Of a stretch of 64,000 nucleotides of DNA, positions 25,790-41,406 are shown piece after piece (within the stretch, counting starts at the first letter, position 1; each line of letters begins with the position of its first letter). The notes below the pieces were generated by a model. It ran no database searches, was not told the origin of the DNA, and worked only from the letters and a program-made list of their open reading frames with translations. Made by a program: the position numbers and the translations under genes. Source of the stretch: Ceratorhiza oryzae-sativae (lineage: Eukaryota > Basidiomycota > Agaricomycetes > Cantharellales > Ceratobasidiaceae); the NCBI GenBank assembly GCA_030998015.1, contig JARWMV010000239.1:1178001-1242000 (forward strand), written 5' to 3'.

Positions 25790-27412
25790 CTAAAGGAAGG
25801 GATGTGATGTAAAGTCCAGGTTTACCATCTTCCCGTTTGGATCTGCGAAGTATTGTTGCCTAAGAATATGTTAGCAAATACAGACATATTCGGGAGTAAA
25901 TCGACCGACTTTCGGTGTGCCTTCAATTGAAGAAGTATATGCGATAGCAAAGCCCGGGGTCGTAAAGCCGCACCACAGCCGGGCTGTCGAGGTTGTTGTT
26001 AAAAACATAGCATTGCACACGATACCCGAGCTACTTGCGTTTTACGGACCCGTTGTCCTGACGCTCGCCCACGATTAAGATAATACCTGCATCTGCATGT
26101 CCGCTTCTTCGCCGTGCACATGTTTCTGCGAGAAAATGAATCAACCATCGTTCGTGGAAAATAAAAACTAATATACCCTTGAACTCAGCCAGCGCCCGTT
26201 CAATCTCTTCATGGGTGTCACAGCCAGGCTGACGAACTGCCTCAGCGAGTTGCCTGGCTAAAGAAGCCCTCATAATCATTTCTCCGGCTCCTGAATTATT
26301 GTTGCCCCGTCAGCCGCGAGTGTCGTGAACCATCGTAGTTTCTGCCAACCTGAGATACTACATGCTACGGCATTGAGCCCATCCCGAGCCCCACTTGCCC
26401 AGCACCCAGATCCGTAGGTAGCGGCCTAAAAAAACGGTCAACAGCTTGGCTTTATTGATAGCAAACACAAGTCAAACCTCTCCGACCCTTCCGGAGCGTT
26501 TGAGAAGTATCCCTCCGCTGTGAACGGAATATATGAGACATTAATTGTCAAGTAGAAATCGATGTTTGAACCTTGAGACCCCAGCCGAGACGTCTCCGTC
26601 AATAGTGCAAGCTACTGCGCCGACCGTATCTTGTAATACAGGTGGATTGATAGAGCCTTGAGGTGTTTCGCCGGACTCGATTATTGCTTTCCAGAACTTC
26701 CAATCGGACAGAGCTTTCGGCGTAATCATTGACGATGGATCAACTAGGCTTGATGATACTGATTCAGCTTTCCCTGCCACTAGCCTAGATGAATGATTCC
26801 GGGATTAGACTACGGGCTAACCAACTTCACCAAGGCATACAGAGGGGGTAATCGACCATGAGGATCGTTTGGCTGAGACTCTATTAATATCCTATGTGCA
26901 GCAACAACAGGGTTTTTGACACCTGCATGAACGTCAATGTATCTGAGAAATAGAATCAGGGGGGAGGTACTTGCCCGTGATTACGGCAACCGCTCCAAAG
27001 TCCTCTTCCGCATTCATTATTGCGGCATCACACTCGACCTGCCCATCTAATGTGAGGTTCGAACCTGTGCCTGCACGGAAATCAATGTATTGCCAGACCT
27101 ATCTCGGATATAACACTTACCAGCATTGAAGTACGGATCGTCTTCGAGCAGGACAATAGAGTCTCTGACGGCAATGCAGGTGTCCTGATTCTCTCGAAAG
27201 CTGCTTTGCGCACGTTGACACGCTCTGAACAAAATTCGAATGTCAAACAAGAAAGTCCCATGCAGTATAAACCTACTCTCTCAATCCCTTCTTTACCCTG
27301 GATTCTAGGTCCTTATTAGTTGAGAAGTCTCCCGCACCTCCGTGGACAGCGATTGCTAGCTAAAATCAAGTAAGTTATAAGCCGAGGGTCCTGCGAGGAC
27401 GCTAATTACCAT
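25790..27412 (-). CDS. Isoaspartyl peptidase / L-asparaginase, Ntn-hydrolase type
   Basis: N-terminal-nucleophile amidohydrolase of the plant/human ASRGL1 type. It cleaves itself and uses the freed Thr to hydrolyse asparagine or isoaspartyl peptides. The alpha chain starts LAIAVHGGAGDFS and includes SIVLLEDDPYFNAGKCS, LDGQVECDAAIMNAEED and GAVAVITGVKNPV. The nucleophile Thr sits in QDTVGAVACTIDGDVSAG (about 26570-26630). The beta chain continues with SGGILLKRSGRVGEAATYGSGCWA and ends FADPNGKMVNLDFTSHPFL at the stop 25790-25792. The start is inferred to be the ATG at 27412, which seems to be an exon of just the start codon (donor GTAATTAGC, acceptor TTTTAG before CTAGCAATC). It diverges from MRPS9 with about 100 bp between the start codons. 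Confidence 0.88.
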
Positions 27413-27515
27413 GAAGGTATGACAAGTTTGCCTGATGAAGGCGGAAGGTTGAGGTCCTCTTGCCTGAGGTCATGTGACCTAAAATCGTATCTTGGACTTT
27501 TCTACTCCCCGAGCG
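27413..27515. promoter_or_regulatory. Compact bidirectional promoter, asparaginase / MRPS9
   Basis: Only 103 bp separate the start codons of two divergent genes. Transcription of the two must share or overlap this region. It contains an AGGTCATGTGACCT inverted repeat (about 27468-27481), whose centre CATGTG is E-box-like. Confidence 0.5.
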
Positions 27516-28634
27516 ATGCAGATAGTTCAGCTGAAGCATCATTTCTGTCAAATGGGCCGACGGCTCTATGCTACTACTTCCAATACTCCATTTGTGCCGC
27601 CGAGTTCCCTCCCAGCGACTCTCGCAGCTGCTAAAGCTAGATACCCTCCTCCGGCTTCCGCCAGTTTCTTTACCGGTCGACATGAATACAACGACTCAGT
27701 GCTGCAGCTTAAAGATGCATTAAACCTGGCTAAACGACAACTCGCGGCGGCTAATTTGCTGCCTCTTCCTCAAGCTCTACGAAATTTGCTCCCAATTGGT
27801 CGTACTGCTTGGAAGAACCAAGAAGGAATCGCACTCGCCGTTGGGTCTCGTCTTAAAACTTCACAATATAGACATGTACTAAGCCTACTTGGCTCACTCA
27901 ACGCCCTGCGATCTCTCGCCGAAGTTGGAAATCACCGAGAAGTACTTAATGGCCTAGGCCAAGTACTTCAACGATACGAGCGTATCGACAAGGACGAGCT
28001 CCTTGCAATGCAAAAAAAGCCGGTTAAATTTGATAGCTTCGGACGGAGTTATACTCTAGGAAAGCGTAAAGAAAGTGCAGCGCGGGTGTGGGTAATTCCG
28101 ACCCGCCCAGTCTCAACGGCTGCGCCGGAGTCAGCTGTAGAGAACGAGGTGTCCAGGGAGCTCGCCCTCGCGCCAAAGGTCGCCGACATTCCAGTGACCG
28201 AGATACTGGTCAACAATGTACCGTTCGGGAAATACTTTCAACTTCCTCGCGATCGAGAGAAAGCTGTTCGACCGTTGCAGGTCACCGGGCTTCTAGGGGC
28301 TTATAATGTGTTTGCTCTGGTGCGTGGGGGTGGGGTGTCTGGTCAGGCTGGTGCGGTTGCACATGGGATTGCCAAGGCTCTGGCTGCTCATGCTCCACAT
28401 GTGAAACCTATTCTAGTGAAAGGTGAGCAACTGTGGGACATTATACGATCAACAAGTCTTACCCATGTGAACAGATGATGGCCTTCGACGTGATCCTCGT
28501 ATGGTGGAAAGAAAGAAGACTGGACTGGCCAAAGCACGCAAGAGAGTATGTGGCCCTCAGTTAATCCAGGCCATGCATGTATGCTTATCATGTCCATCGT
28601 TTCATTATTTCAGTATGCATGGGTCAAGCGCTAG
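27516..28634 (+). CDS. MRPS9: Mitochondrial small-subunit ribosomal protein uS9m
   Basis: Component of the mitochondrial 37S ribosomal subunit. A long N-terminal extension (QMGRRLYATTSNTPFVPPSSLP) has the look of a presequence. The S9 domain occupies the C-terminal half: GRSYTLGKRKESAARVWVIP, ILVNNVPFGKYFQLPRDRE, VRPLQVTGLLGAYNVFALVRGGGVSGQAGAVAHGIAKAL. After one intron come DPRMVERKKTGLAKARKR and the diagnostic end YAWVKR before TAG 28632-28634. The last intron lies at about 28544-28613 and the one before it at about 28422-28474. The start could be ATG 27516 or the in-frame ATG 27552. Either leaves a basic leader. Confidence 0.93.
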
Positions 28635-28913
28635 CTGTATACGTTTATTGTGGATATTTGAATGCACCCAGTCTAAATGTATCATGACGTTCGTTGGTGA
28701 AAACCCGATATTTCTGTTGGCAAACATAAAGCATAAGCGCTAAGGCTACCTGAATTTGCAACTCAACAACTTACACTCAACAACGTTTCGGTTGCACTCT
28801 TAAGCTTTACATGCCAACCTATCATTTGAATAGACGGGCTTAGCTCATACACCAAAGAGATTCTCGCATCAACTTTTTACGCCCTTGAACATCTATTTGA
28901 CGCGTAGCTCAGC

Positions 28914-31705
28914 ATGTCCGACTTCACACAAGCCCTTTCCGTCTGGAAGGGTGAGTTAATGCATGTTTACGTGTCCTATGATGCATGTAGGTTGAGATAT
29001 AGCCTTATAGAAATCGACTTATCTGAACTTCAAAAGAAACTGGACACACAAGGTCTAGAGCTAGTGGAGAACCAGAAGGAGAGCGTAGTTGGCCGGAAGG
29101 GCCTTGCCGACAAAACAAAAGGTGTGGTGTCTCCTATGCTATTTGACAAACTTGACGGGATCTGCATTAGACTTCAAAAAGCTTCCAGAAGAAGAAAAGC
29201 CCGAGGCATTTAAAGGCCTACTCAAAGGTATGGCGTTCTGTCCTACTCATGTTCTAGTAATGAGCGTCTACAATTATTCACAGCCTACCAAAATGAGATC
29301 GACGCTCTGACTAAACGCTGCAAGGCATCTGATAATGCTTTCCTAGGCGTGTACAAGCTACTTGCTGAGGCCCCTGACCCATATCCTCTACTAAACTCTG
29401 TAGTGGTAAGACGATGTGTAACTTTCGCAGTGTTCAACGACATAACATACTCGATAGGATATGATGGTCAAGGTTTCCGAAGCGCAAGACAGGGAAACCG
29501 AGATTCGAGCCTTGAAAGAAGAGAACACGGAGCTAAAGCGGCAAGTGGCTGAGCTCGGGGACGCGAAAAAGAAGGCCGATACTCTCGAAGAAAAGGTATG
29601 TAGTCTTATAAACTTTGATGAATCAACACATTTGATATATTGCCATTGCGATTGTGAAGATAGATACTTTGATTCAGTCTCGGGTCTCTCAGAAAGAGAG
29701 TGAGCTCAATGCAACCTATGACGAAAAGATGCGAAATTACGAAGATAGGTAGATATAGATTCTGCTATTCTCAATGACGATTAATCATGCGTGATTAGGG
29801 AACAAGACCTTCAACGTCAACTGGATCTTACCAGGAGTCAGCTTCGGGATCTACGTGCGTCGCACGACACTAGCCAGGCTAAGCTGTTAGATCATTCGCA
29901 AAGACAAGGTTTGGCATGAAGCACTTTTCTGAAATCCAAATCTAATGGTGCACGTGTAGAGCAAGAAGTTGAAGCCAAGCTTGCGGAAATGGATCTGATC
30001 GTTGCCGACCTCGAACGAGCAAACAGTCGTGTCGCAGCCGTAGAACGCAGAAACGTAGGAATTACCAATCGGTTGAGTGTATGGTAGCTGACTCTACCTA
30101 TCAGGAAATTCTCCGCGCTGAAATTGAGTCACTACGAACAGGTAGCGACTCTGCTCAACGGTTAGTTAAGACGCGCGCGCCATTTGTGCCTAATCAGGGG
30201 CAATCCTAATTCGCTCCTGTAGAGTTCAATCACTTGAGAGCCAACTTAGCGAGTCCGATGCTGAGGCACAGCGTCTTCGCGTTGCTTTTGAAGATCTCAA
30301 GAAAAGTACCTCTGAGACAATCAGCACAACTGAGAAGAGGTTATCGGAAGCAGAGAAGGAGTCGAGCAACAGGGTGAGAGCATATGAAACTCCGATGATG
30401 GCCAAATTAGACATGCTGATGAACTCCTCAACAGGGAGTCGAAATCGAGCATTTGAAGTCCCGCCTAAAGCAATATTCGGATTACGATGAGATTAAACGA
30501 GAACTTGGTATCATGAAGGTATGTGTTAGAAGTGTCGCACTACTAGAGGCACCCCGAACCTCGGTTTCTGTAGTTCGTTGAGTTTGGGCAAGACGATGAC
30601 GAGGAAGCACCGATGCCAGATCCCAACGCAGACAAGGCAAATTTACAACAAGGACAATCTCTCGAGGGCTTGCTAATGGCCAAAAATCGAAAACTACTAG
30701 AAGAACTGACAAAGATCAGGGTACATAATCCTTCGGTCATGCGTAACTATCACTGACTGAGTCTCTCACATAAGGTGTTGCATTCTGAGCTGGAAGCATC
30801 GCTACAAGCGGTATCTGAAGAAGTTGTTCATACGAGGGCGGAGCTCGAAAAACAAATTTCGTTGAATGAGAGATTGGAGAACGACCTGCTTCAAATCAAT
30901 CAGAGACCTTCGAACAGTGTCGTCGAGAAAGGTGAAGCCTCACTTGCCTCTCAGGATGGTCTCGCTGGTTTGAAGTTGGGCCAAAAATCAGTGGTGAGGC
31001 CAATCCTACCTTCCCCGTTTTATTATACTTATACGTGGTAGGATGTTGAACGCTCCTCGACCCCTCAGCCTGATAACTCTATATTGCCGATTGTAACGAG
31101 TCAAAGGGACCGGTTTAGACAACGAAATGCGGAGCTGGAAGAGGTATATAGGCAAAACCCGCTTTTATCCTGAGTTGTTTAATATTATTTACTCCCATAG
31201 GAGCTACGAAAGCAGTTCGAAAGCATATCAGAGCTTCGAGGCGAAGTCAAGAGTTTGCAATCGGACAATATGAAACTTTACGAAAAAGTACGCTACATGC
31301 AGAGCTACCGCGACGAGGGTAGTGCGAGTTGGTCCAGTCTTGCGGCGCCCCAAGGGGCTAGCGATTTGGGGAAATATCGGACGATGTACGAGGATTCACT
31401 GAACCCGTTCCAAGCGTTCCGTGGGCAGGTGTGTTTTATTCAAGTTATTTATATAGCTGGATGACTAAAACAATGAGCCTGGCTATCTATTTTAGGAGGC
31501 TGCTCGGGCCGTTCAAGACTTGAACGTTATTGAGAGGACTGTGCTAGTGATTACGAGGCAGGTTCTTGGCAACAGGCGAGCACGCACTGCATTCATAGCT
31601 TATGCTTTCTTTCTACATGGCTTGGTGCTATATGTAATTTACCAGTGTGCCGGTTCCGCAGAGAGGTCTGTTCGCATACCGTCAGGGAATGTTGTACCCA
31701 TCTAG
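28914..31705 (+). CDS. COY1: Golgin CASP (CUX1-related coiled coil, tail-anchored)
   Basis: Golgi coiled-coil tether. The start reads MSDFTQALSVWKEIDLSELQKKLD, the conserved CASP N-terminus, followed by FKKLPEEEKPEAFKGLLKAYQNEIDALTKRCK. Most of the protein is heptad coiled coil split by about a dozen short introns. The C-terminal block includes ILPIVTSQRDRFRQRNAELE, SDNMKLYEKVRYMQSY, YRTMYEDSLNPFQAFRGQE and LNVIERTVLVITRQVLGNRRARTAFIAYAFFLHGLVLYVIY, which contains the single membrane anchor. It ends at TAG 31703-31705. In animals and yeast this protein works in retrograde transport within the Golgi. Identity is secure; a few middle exon borders are inferred. Confidence 0.92.
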
Positions 31706-31810
31706 ATTTGACTTAAATTATTCCTTCGATCTTTTCTTGCTTTGGGGGATCAATTAGATTGTAATAAGGATACATACACGAATGCTGAAAGCGCAAGTCG
31801 TGGGCGGAAA

Positions 31811-34049
31811 TTAGCGAGATGTGTCTCGCGACTTGTATATAGCAAGTGCTTTGTTCACAGCGTCTAATGTTGGCATGAAGGCCTATTAAGGTCGATGAGC
31901 TAGTTGTATTAGACGAAGCAACCATGAACTCACGTCACGAATAATCTGATATTCGCAACCCTGGTTACGAGCAGCTGTCATCATAGGGGCGATCTTAGTG
32001 TGGGTGTTCGCAAGGTACGATGCCATCTTTGCGAGTCGCTCCTGACTTGTGTCCTTGTTCTCGTATGTTGCACTCCAGAATTGGCGCAAAAACTCGGAGG
32101 TAGCCGCTTGAAGGTTACCCATCGACTGTACCAAGTCTTCAGGTATGTTATCTGCGGCTATCATTAGAATGAGCAATGATTAAACCAGAGATCACTGACT
32201 CTTTCGTGACTTTACATTCACACGCTCTGCCACATTTTGCGACAAGGATGTAAATGCATCTCAACTGGCTTTTTTCCTACCGTCAACTGCAAGGTTTTGA
32301 GCAGACTCTTTATGGTGGTGTGCTTTACAAAACCAACCTTGCTTAGCTGGTTCTGCCACGACGCTAAAGAGTTGGCTAATGCGCGAACATCGATAGGCTA
32401 TGTAATATGTCAGCGCTTGAAATTTGAGGGACGAAGGCATTCTAACCTCTGTGTGCCCAAGTACCCCACCATTTCCCTGTGGAGATTTCTCGTCCAACAT
32501 CTGGCGCCCGGTTTGAAGGCCGAGCTCAACTCCATCGTCAAGTTGAGGACCACGTAAATCCTCCATGTCGAGCTGAGTGAAGTACTCGATATCCTGCTTT
32601 GATATGAGCTCTATGGATAATCATGTCAATATTATGACTAACAGCAGGTTCCGTACGCTGCCGCTTAGCCGAAGGCTGTCTACTAGAACGTTAAACTAGA
32701 CCTTGGAATTGAATGAAAAAAACTTACAGCCCAGCGTCAAGTACATTGGTGGAATGCTCGTTAAACTTTCGAATAAGAGGCAGGCTCGAGCGGAGACCGC
32801 CAGCCTTCATGGTAAAGTCTTTCGCGTTTCCAGTCTTCGCACCAAAACATCAGTACCCAAAATTCGCAAGAAGAAAAAGTGGGATGCACCTCTTCATGAT
32901 CTTCGCTCGTGGCGTAAAGATTTATGAGAAGGCTAGACGCGGGAGGGCGCTGATGCAATGGCTCATCCCCTACAATCATAGATTCTGTTGGTGGCACATT
33001 CTTGTATGACCAAAAAAAAAAAAAAAATTCACCGTCATCCTCCTTTTGCAGATACCTGTCGAATATTGGATCATCTTTCGTCGTATGTTGGGCAGCAGCG
33101 GACCGCGACGATGCCCGGTTGCGATCGAAGAGTTTAGATGAAATATATCGCGTCCAAAACTCAGCCGGCGAAAGCTGATCGAACCAACAAGTCGGCCTCA
33201 GAGCTAACTTTTGAAGACTTGCCTTACATACCGGATCAGGGACATTTTCATCATATGCACGTTTCACAACGGGAAATTCTATGAATATTTGTTGAGCGCG
33301 TTCTGGAGTGATAGTGATTTTGATGTCGCCTCGCTCGTTTGTAGATGTGCTACGTAGCTCGAGCATTTGAGTGGGCCGACCTTTGCGTTGCCGCTCAATA
33401 GATTCCTCAGCGGATAGAAGATGCTACTTGTCATTAGGCAGGGGCTCCCGTGGTAGTTTGATGAATAAAACGCTTACCTCTCTTCCAGCCCAAAACTCGG
33501 CCTCACTCAGGTTTCCGCTCATAACAAGCTCGCGATGTAAAGCCGCCAAGTCGGCCCGTTTAAGTAACACAAATTTCCTCAAGTCATTTGAGTTAAGAGG
33601 GCGGTCCGCTCGCGGAATAATTTGAACGGGTGCGGCAGTTTGTGCCTCGGCGGCAGCAGCTTCGGCGCGAGCTGCTGCCTGCTGATTTTGTACATTTTGG
33701 GCGAGAATACCGGTGATAAGTTCCTTGAAATTTTGTCCATCCGCAGCCGCCTTTGAAGAAGAGAACACAAACGTGTACGCGTTCGCTTTGGGATCCGGGC
33801 CGTCCATCACTCGCATGGATACTACAGCGCTCCCAGGCTTACTGAAGAACATCTCTAGGCACCATCAATGACAGTTCGACGTGCTCTAGAATATCTACAC
33901 ATACTCTGAAGCGAGGTGTTAGGTAGGTTGAGACGAGGCTCTTTTTGTTTTTCTTCCGTCCATGACAGGCTACGCTGTGACAATACCAAGTGACCAGGTC
34001 TTTTTTGAAAAGTAGCTTTTGCTCGAGCCCGAATTGCAGGTGCAGACAT
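31811..34049 (-). CDS. TFB1: TFIIH core subunit TFB1 (p62)
   Basis: Scaffold subunit of the transcription and DNA-repair factor TFIIH. The start at 34049 gives MSAPAIRARAKATFQK, the first strand of the PH-like domain, which continues with LSWTEEKQKEPRLNLPNTSL and, after an intron, MFFSKPGSAVVSMRVMDG. Two BSD domains follow (HRELVMSGNLSEAEFWAGRE, then LSPAEFWTRYISSKLFDRN). Downstream blocks are DDPIFDRYL, MIVGDEPLHQ, FNEHSTNVLDAGL, YFTQLDMEDLRGPQLDD and LANSLASWQNQLS. The C-terminal helices (SEFLRQFWSATYENK, KIAPMMTAARNQGCEYQIIRD) end at the stop 31811-31813. The intron near 33000 contains a 16-base A run (T run in the transcript). Another TFIIH subunit, TFB4, lies 24 kb away. Confidence 0.93.
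33012..33027. repeat. A16 homopolymer inside a TFB1 intron
   Basis: Sixteen consecutive A on the plus strand, a T tract on the TFB1 transcript. It lies within an intron of about 50 bp, upstream of the acceptor ACCAACAG, and probably serves as its polypyrimidine tract. Runs this long are often miscounted. Confidence 0.8.
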
Positions 34050-34305
34050 GACACAGAGCAAATAAGCCAATTACGGGGTATATGGCCAAGGTCTCACAAC
34101 ACAGAAGCCTCCCAGCCAGACCCCGATCCAGGAGTTGCGATGATGGTGGTGGCCAGGCACAGCAAGTGATCAACGAGCCAAGCGCGTGCGGATTAGCGCC
34201 AGATCACGTTCTTTGGGTTTGTTTTGATTCACCGAGCTCATCAATATATCTCGCGGCCGAACGTGAACCGCAATTACCACGATCCCCAACCACTAGTGCA
34301 TCATC

Positions 34306-35346
34306 ATGTTGGAGGTCAAAAAACAACTGGTTGTCTACGACTTCGATTGGTGAGTTATGTTCGCCTTCATTCTCGTTCAGGTCGTTAATCATGCGCCTAG
34401 GTCCATGGTCGATCAAGACACGGATCGCTATGTCCTAGAAGTTCTTTCCCCCCGTTTGAGACGCAAACTTGAAGATGAGCAGCCTTATAAGGAATGGACC
34501 GATCTTCTGTAAGCTTGGCGCAGCTTCATGATGGCCTTGGCCTGACTCAATCGACAGTGGTGAAACTATGCATGAACTGCACAAAGAAGGCGCTACTCGC
34601 CAGCAAATCGAGCACGCCCTGATTACGCTCCCATACGTACGTTTGAGTTACGGCTAAAGCTTTACACTAGACGATAACTCTCTTCATAGCATCCAGCCAT
34701 GATTAGAGGGGTCAAGGCGTTACAGGCTGCCTCGTCCCCCAAGACGACTTTCTTGTGTTTGTCCGCATCCAACCATGTATATATTAGGACAATTATGGAA
34801 GTAAGTGTTCCCACGATGGTTTAGGAAAAATCATGAATCATCACTTTGCCAGCACAATGGCCTCAGCGGCCTTTTTGCGGACGTTGTCACGAATAAAGCC
34901 GAATGGCACGGGGACCGGCTTGATATCCGACGTCATGTAGATCCAGATGGTCCACAGCACAACTGCAAGATAGGCTGCAGCCCAAATCTATGTAAAGGTA
35001 AGGTACCCTAATTGTTGTACCTATTGGTGTACCAACACATGCTAGGCACGGAGCTCACTGCCTTCCTTGAACGGTGCGGAGAGAAGTATGACCGTATTAT
35101 CTATGTCGGGGATGGCAGCAACGATTTTTGCCCCTCTGTCCGACTTTCAGAGTATGTGTTTCCTTGTGAGTTATTTATGTCCGCTCATGGACATCTATTT
35201 TTAGAAAAGACGTTGTGCTCTGTCGCCGCGCTCGTGCCCTTGAGCGGCGAATCAAAGCAGCTCCTGGGGGGCAGATTAAAGCGACAGTCAAGTATTGGGA
35301 AGGTGCTTGGGAGGTTGAAGAGTACTACGCAAGTCTCATTGCATAG
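34306..35346 (+). CDS. HAD-family phosphatase, PHOSPHO1/2-like
   Basis: Small-molecule phosphatase of the haloacid dehalogenase superfamily, related to PHOSPHO1 and PHOSPHO2 (phosphocholine/phosphoethanolamine and pyridoxal-phosphate phosphatases). Motif I is VVYDFDWSMVDQDTD, split by an intron at about 34350-34400; the usual Thr after DFD is replaced by Trp-Ser, as I recall for fungal members. Further blocks are EDEQPYKEWTDLL, GETMHELHKEGATRQQIEHAL, HPAMIRGVKAL, FLCLSASNHVYI (motif II Ser), then IIYVGDGSNDFCPSVRLSE (motif III/IV acids). The end is KATVKYWEGAWEVEEYYASLIA before TAG 35344-35346. Length (about 250 residues) fits the family. It diverges from TFB1 across about 256 bp. The substrate is not assigned. 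Confidence 0.85.
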
Positions 35347-35904
35347 AATCAAGTGTGCACATCCGTAAGTAGGCCCCATTTTAATGTATCGAAATAAACA
35401 GAACCCGGCGTGAGAAGCGCAGCCTTCACACGATGCCCAAAACTAAAACGCGATCATGTGACCGAGAAAGTCACCAGACACATTATACCGTGAGTTTTTG
35501 TTCGAGATTGGAAACAGGGATTTCGATAGGTGATACGATTCGGTCAAGTGGAGCGTAGAGCATGAACGCGCCAGCAGAACGATTGGTTACAATCCACCAG
35601 CGCAAGATTCTGTTTTGCAAGCTTCAGTAATGTGTCGGTATATGCATAGGAAAACTCGTTCCCAAATATACAAAAGTATAGGACAAAATTTTCGTGTCAG
35701 CTCAAAAAGCCCGATGCCGCCCTTCGTACATCACAAGAGCTGGACACACTACCTATGACCGTGTAAGCTGCCCACAAGAAGTTCCAACTACTTTTGAGAG
35801 CAGTTTACACCACCAAGTGGATGTCCGAATCTTGTGAAGCACGGAGGAATCAGCGGCACCGCGCTCGTATGAGGTGAACACAAGGCGTAAGCACCAACAG
35901 CTGT
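35347..35904. other. Intergenic, no gene seen
   Basis: A 560-bp stretch between convergent genes. I see no open frame with protein-like content and no tRNA. Likely 3' untranslated regions. Confidence 0.45.
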
Positions 35905-36941
35905 TCATCGTCGGCTAGAGCTCGTTCCATCTGACGAATATAGTAAGAATAAATGTTGAGCTGATGCAGAGGGGCATCTGATGGAGAAACATGGACATAC
36001 CGGAACGAAACCCCGATGGTGGTGGCGGATGCGTCAATCGCTTGAGCCCTATCGAGTTAACGCGTTTGGGTTGGCTACCCTTCTGGTCAGTAGCTTTTCG
36101 CTTTTTCCCCTCGCACATAAACTGAAACTCCAACTGCTGGTTCCTTTCTCTGGATATCTTGTTGTCGCGTAGGGCCGCCGTATATCGGCGCTGTAAATCA
36201 TTCATCGCCCTGTTCTGATCGTCTAACTTGGTCTCGGCCACGACAAGCTTGGCCTTAGTCTCCACGAGCTCATTTTCAGCCCTTCCCAGTCGGCCTCTAA
36301 GCTCCGAGTTCTCCTCCTCCAGGGTTTGGTTCGCCAGAGTGAGATCAGCCACCTGAGACTCGAGTTTATCGAGTTCCTCCTGTTGGCGCGAGCACGTTGC
36401 CTCGGCAGCCCTAGCACGCTGTTCGACCATCACGAACTGTCGCTGTGATACCATTCCGGTATCCAGCCCTCCCCGTAGTCCGTCTCCACCTCCAGTGTTA
36501 CTCGTGTTTGCCTGGCACCAATCAGCCAGATTTGTCTAAATGATATCTATATATATGCAGTCCGCTCACCTGAGAGTTCCTCGGCCTGTAGCGTTCGAGG
36601 AGGTCCCCCGGTCTGCTAGGAATATCATAATGGCTCGGCCACACAGGCCGTCGCAAGATTCTCGAATAGACCAGGGGATCATTGTCCTTATCCTCGTCCG
36701 AAGAGTCCACATCCTGTACTTGAAAGAGGATTGATCGCGTTCTCGTCAATACACCAAGGCGTCAAGGTTTCCGGAATGGTGGGAGCTCACGGGAGTAATT
36801 GCAGGGCTTGTGCTCTGCTCGATAGTGGCTATCGTATCCGCGTACAAAGTGTGGACAGACCTGGAGCAGTCTCCCTTCTAGACGTATAGTTGAAGGCACC
36901 AGCCCACAATGGCAAATTGGACGTGAGATAGACGTATCCAT
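35905..36941 (-). CDS. Coiled-coil protein with a possible GRF-like zinc finger
   Basis: Not a protein I can name. The start at 36941 gives MDTSISRPICHCGLVPSTIRL, then VCPHFVRGYDSHY and CNYSRELP. The Cys pattern (C-x-C-G, then C-P, then C-N-Y) resembles a GRF-type zinc finger, a module that binds single-stranded nucleic acid in TOP3A, APE2 and others. An acidic linker (DVDSSDEDKDND) and YSRILRRPVWPSHYDIPSRPG follow. A coiled coil then runs over about 110 residues, from MVSQRQFVMVEQRARAAEAT through LEEENSELRGRLGRAENEL to ISRERNQQLEFQF, and ends in a basic tail (GKKRKATDQKG). The last intron (about 35927-35998) gives the stop at 35905-35907. The zinc-finger reading is tentative, because the usual aromatic spacing is not exact. 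Confidence 0.5.
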
Positions 36942-37316
36942 GACAAAAAGCCGCGTTGAGGCGACCAGGGGACCAAAGGGATGAAGCAAGAGGCTAAAGC
37001 ACCGGGCGCATTAATACTATCAGTGGCGGATGGGATCAAAGAGACGCGGAGGGACCCCGCGCTTCCATAAAAAGGATATCGAAACGCAAATTTAGGGTAA
37101 ACACGTAAACCCCGTGGTTCAGTAGCACACGTGAAACAGTTGCAATAGCATTGAATTGAAGAAAAGAAGAGTAAGAGAGAGGAGAGAGGAAAGATTACAT
37201 GTATATCAAGCACACAAATCATCGTCACGCTCTCTGAATCGGTCGAGCCCAGCTACACCTCCTATCTGTCTGTACACAAACAAAAAGCACATCTACGTCA
37301 ATCAACCTCGTTTCAT
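36942..37316. other. Gap between the coiled-coil gene and YAK1
   Basis: 375 bp holding the promoter of the coiled-coil gene and the 3' region of YAK1. An AG-rich purine stretch (about 37158-37195, agaagagtaagagagagg...) is pyrimidine-rich on the YAK1 strand. No gene seen. Confidence 0.45.
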
Positions 37317-41184
<3,868 letters not shown>

Positions 41185-41406
41185 GTTCGGGTCGTGGTCA
41201 GCAGCAGCCTCGCATCGATAGTTGGCCTGCTTTGGCCGTGCCACAAACACGCGGCACTTGCACTGGTGTAATATCCAGTGTAGTGTCTGGTAATGCGACG
41301 GTAATATGTCCGCTGTGGAGAAAAAGCGAGCGTAGTTCCTTGTTTGGCTCGCTCCGTTTCCAATTTGCGCATGCCCCAGCCAGCCCCGCCTTCCCGCACC
41401 ACCACG
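41185..41406. promoter_or_regulatory. Divergent promoter, YAK1 / RING-TRAF gene
   Basis: 222 bp between the two start codons. Both transcripts must start here or just inside. No clear TATA box is visible. Confidence 0.45.

Noticed and set aside
27056..27065. GGTTCGAACC, resembling a tRNA B box
   Set aside because: It lies at an exon/intron edge of the asparaginase gene and no A box or acceptor stem surrounds it.
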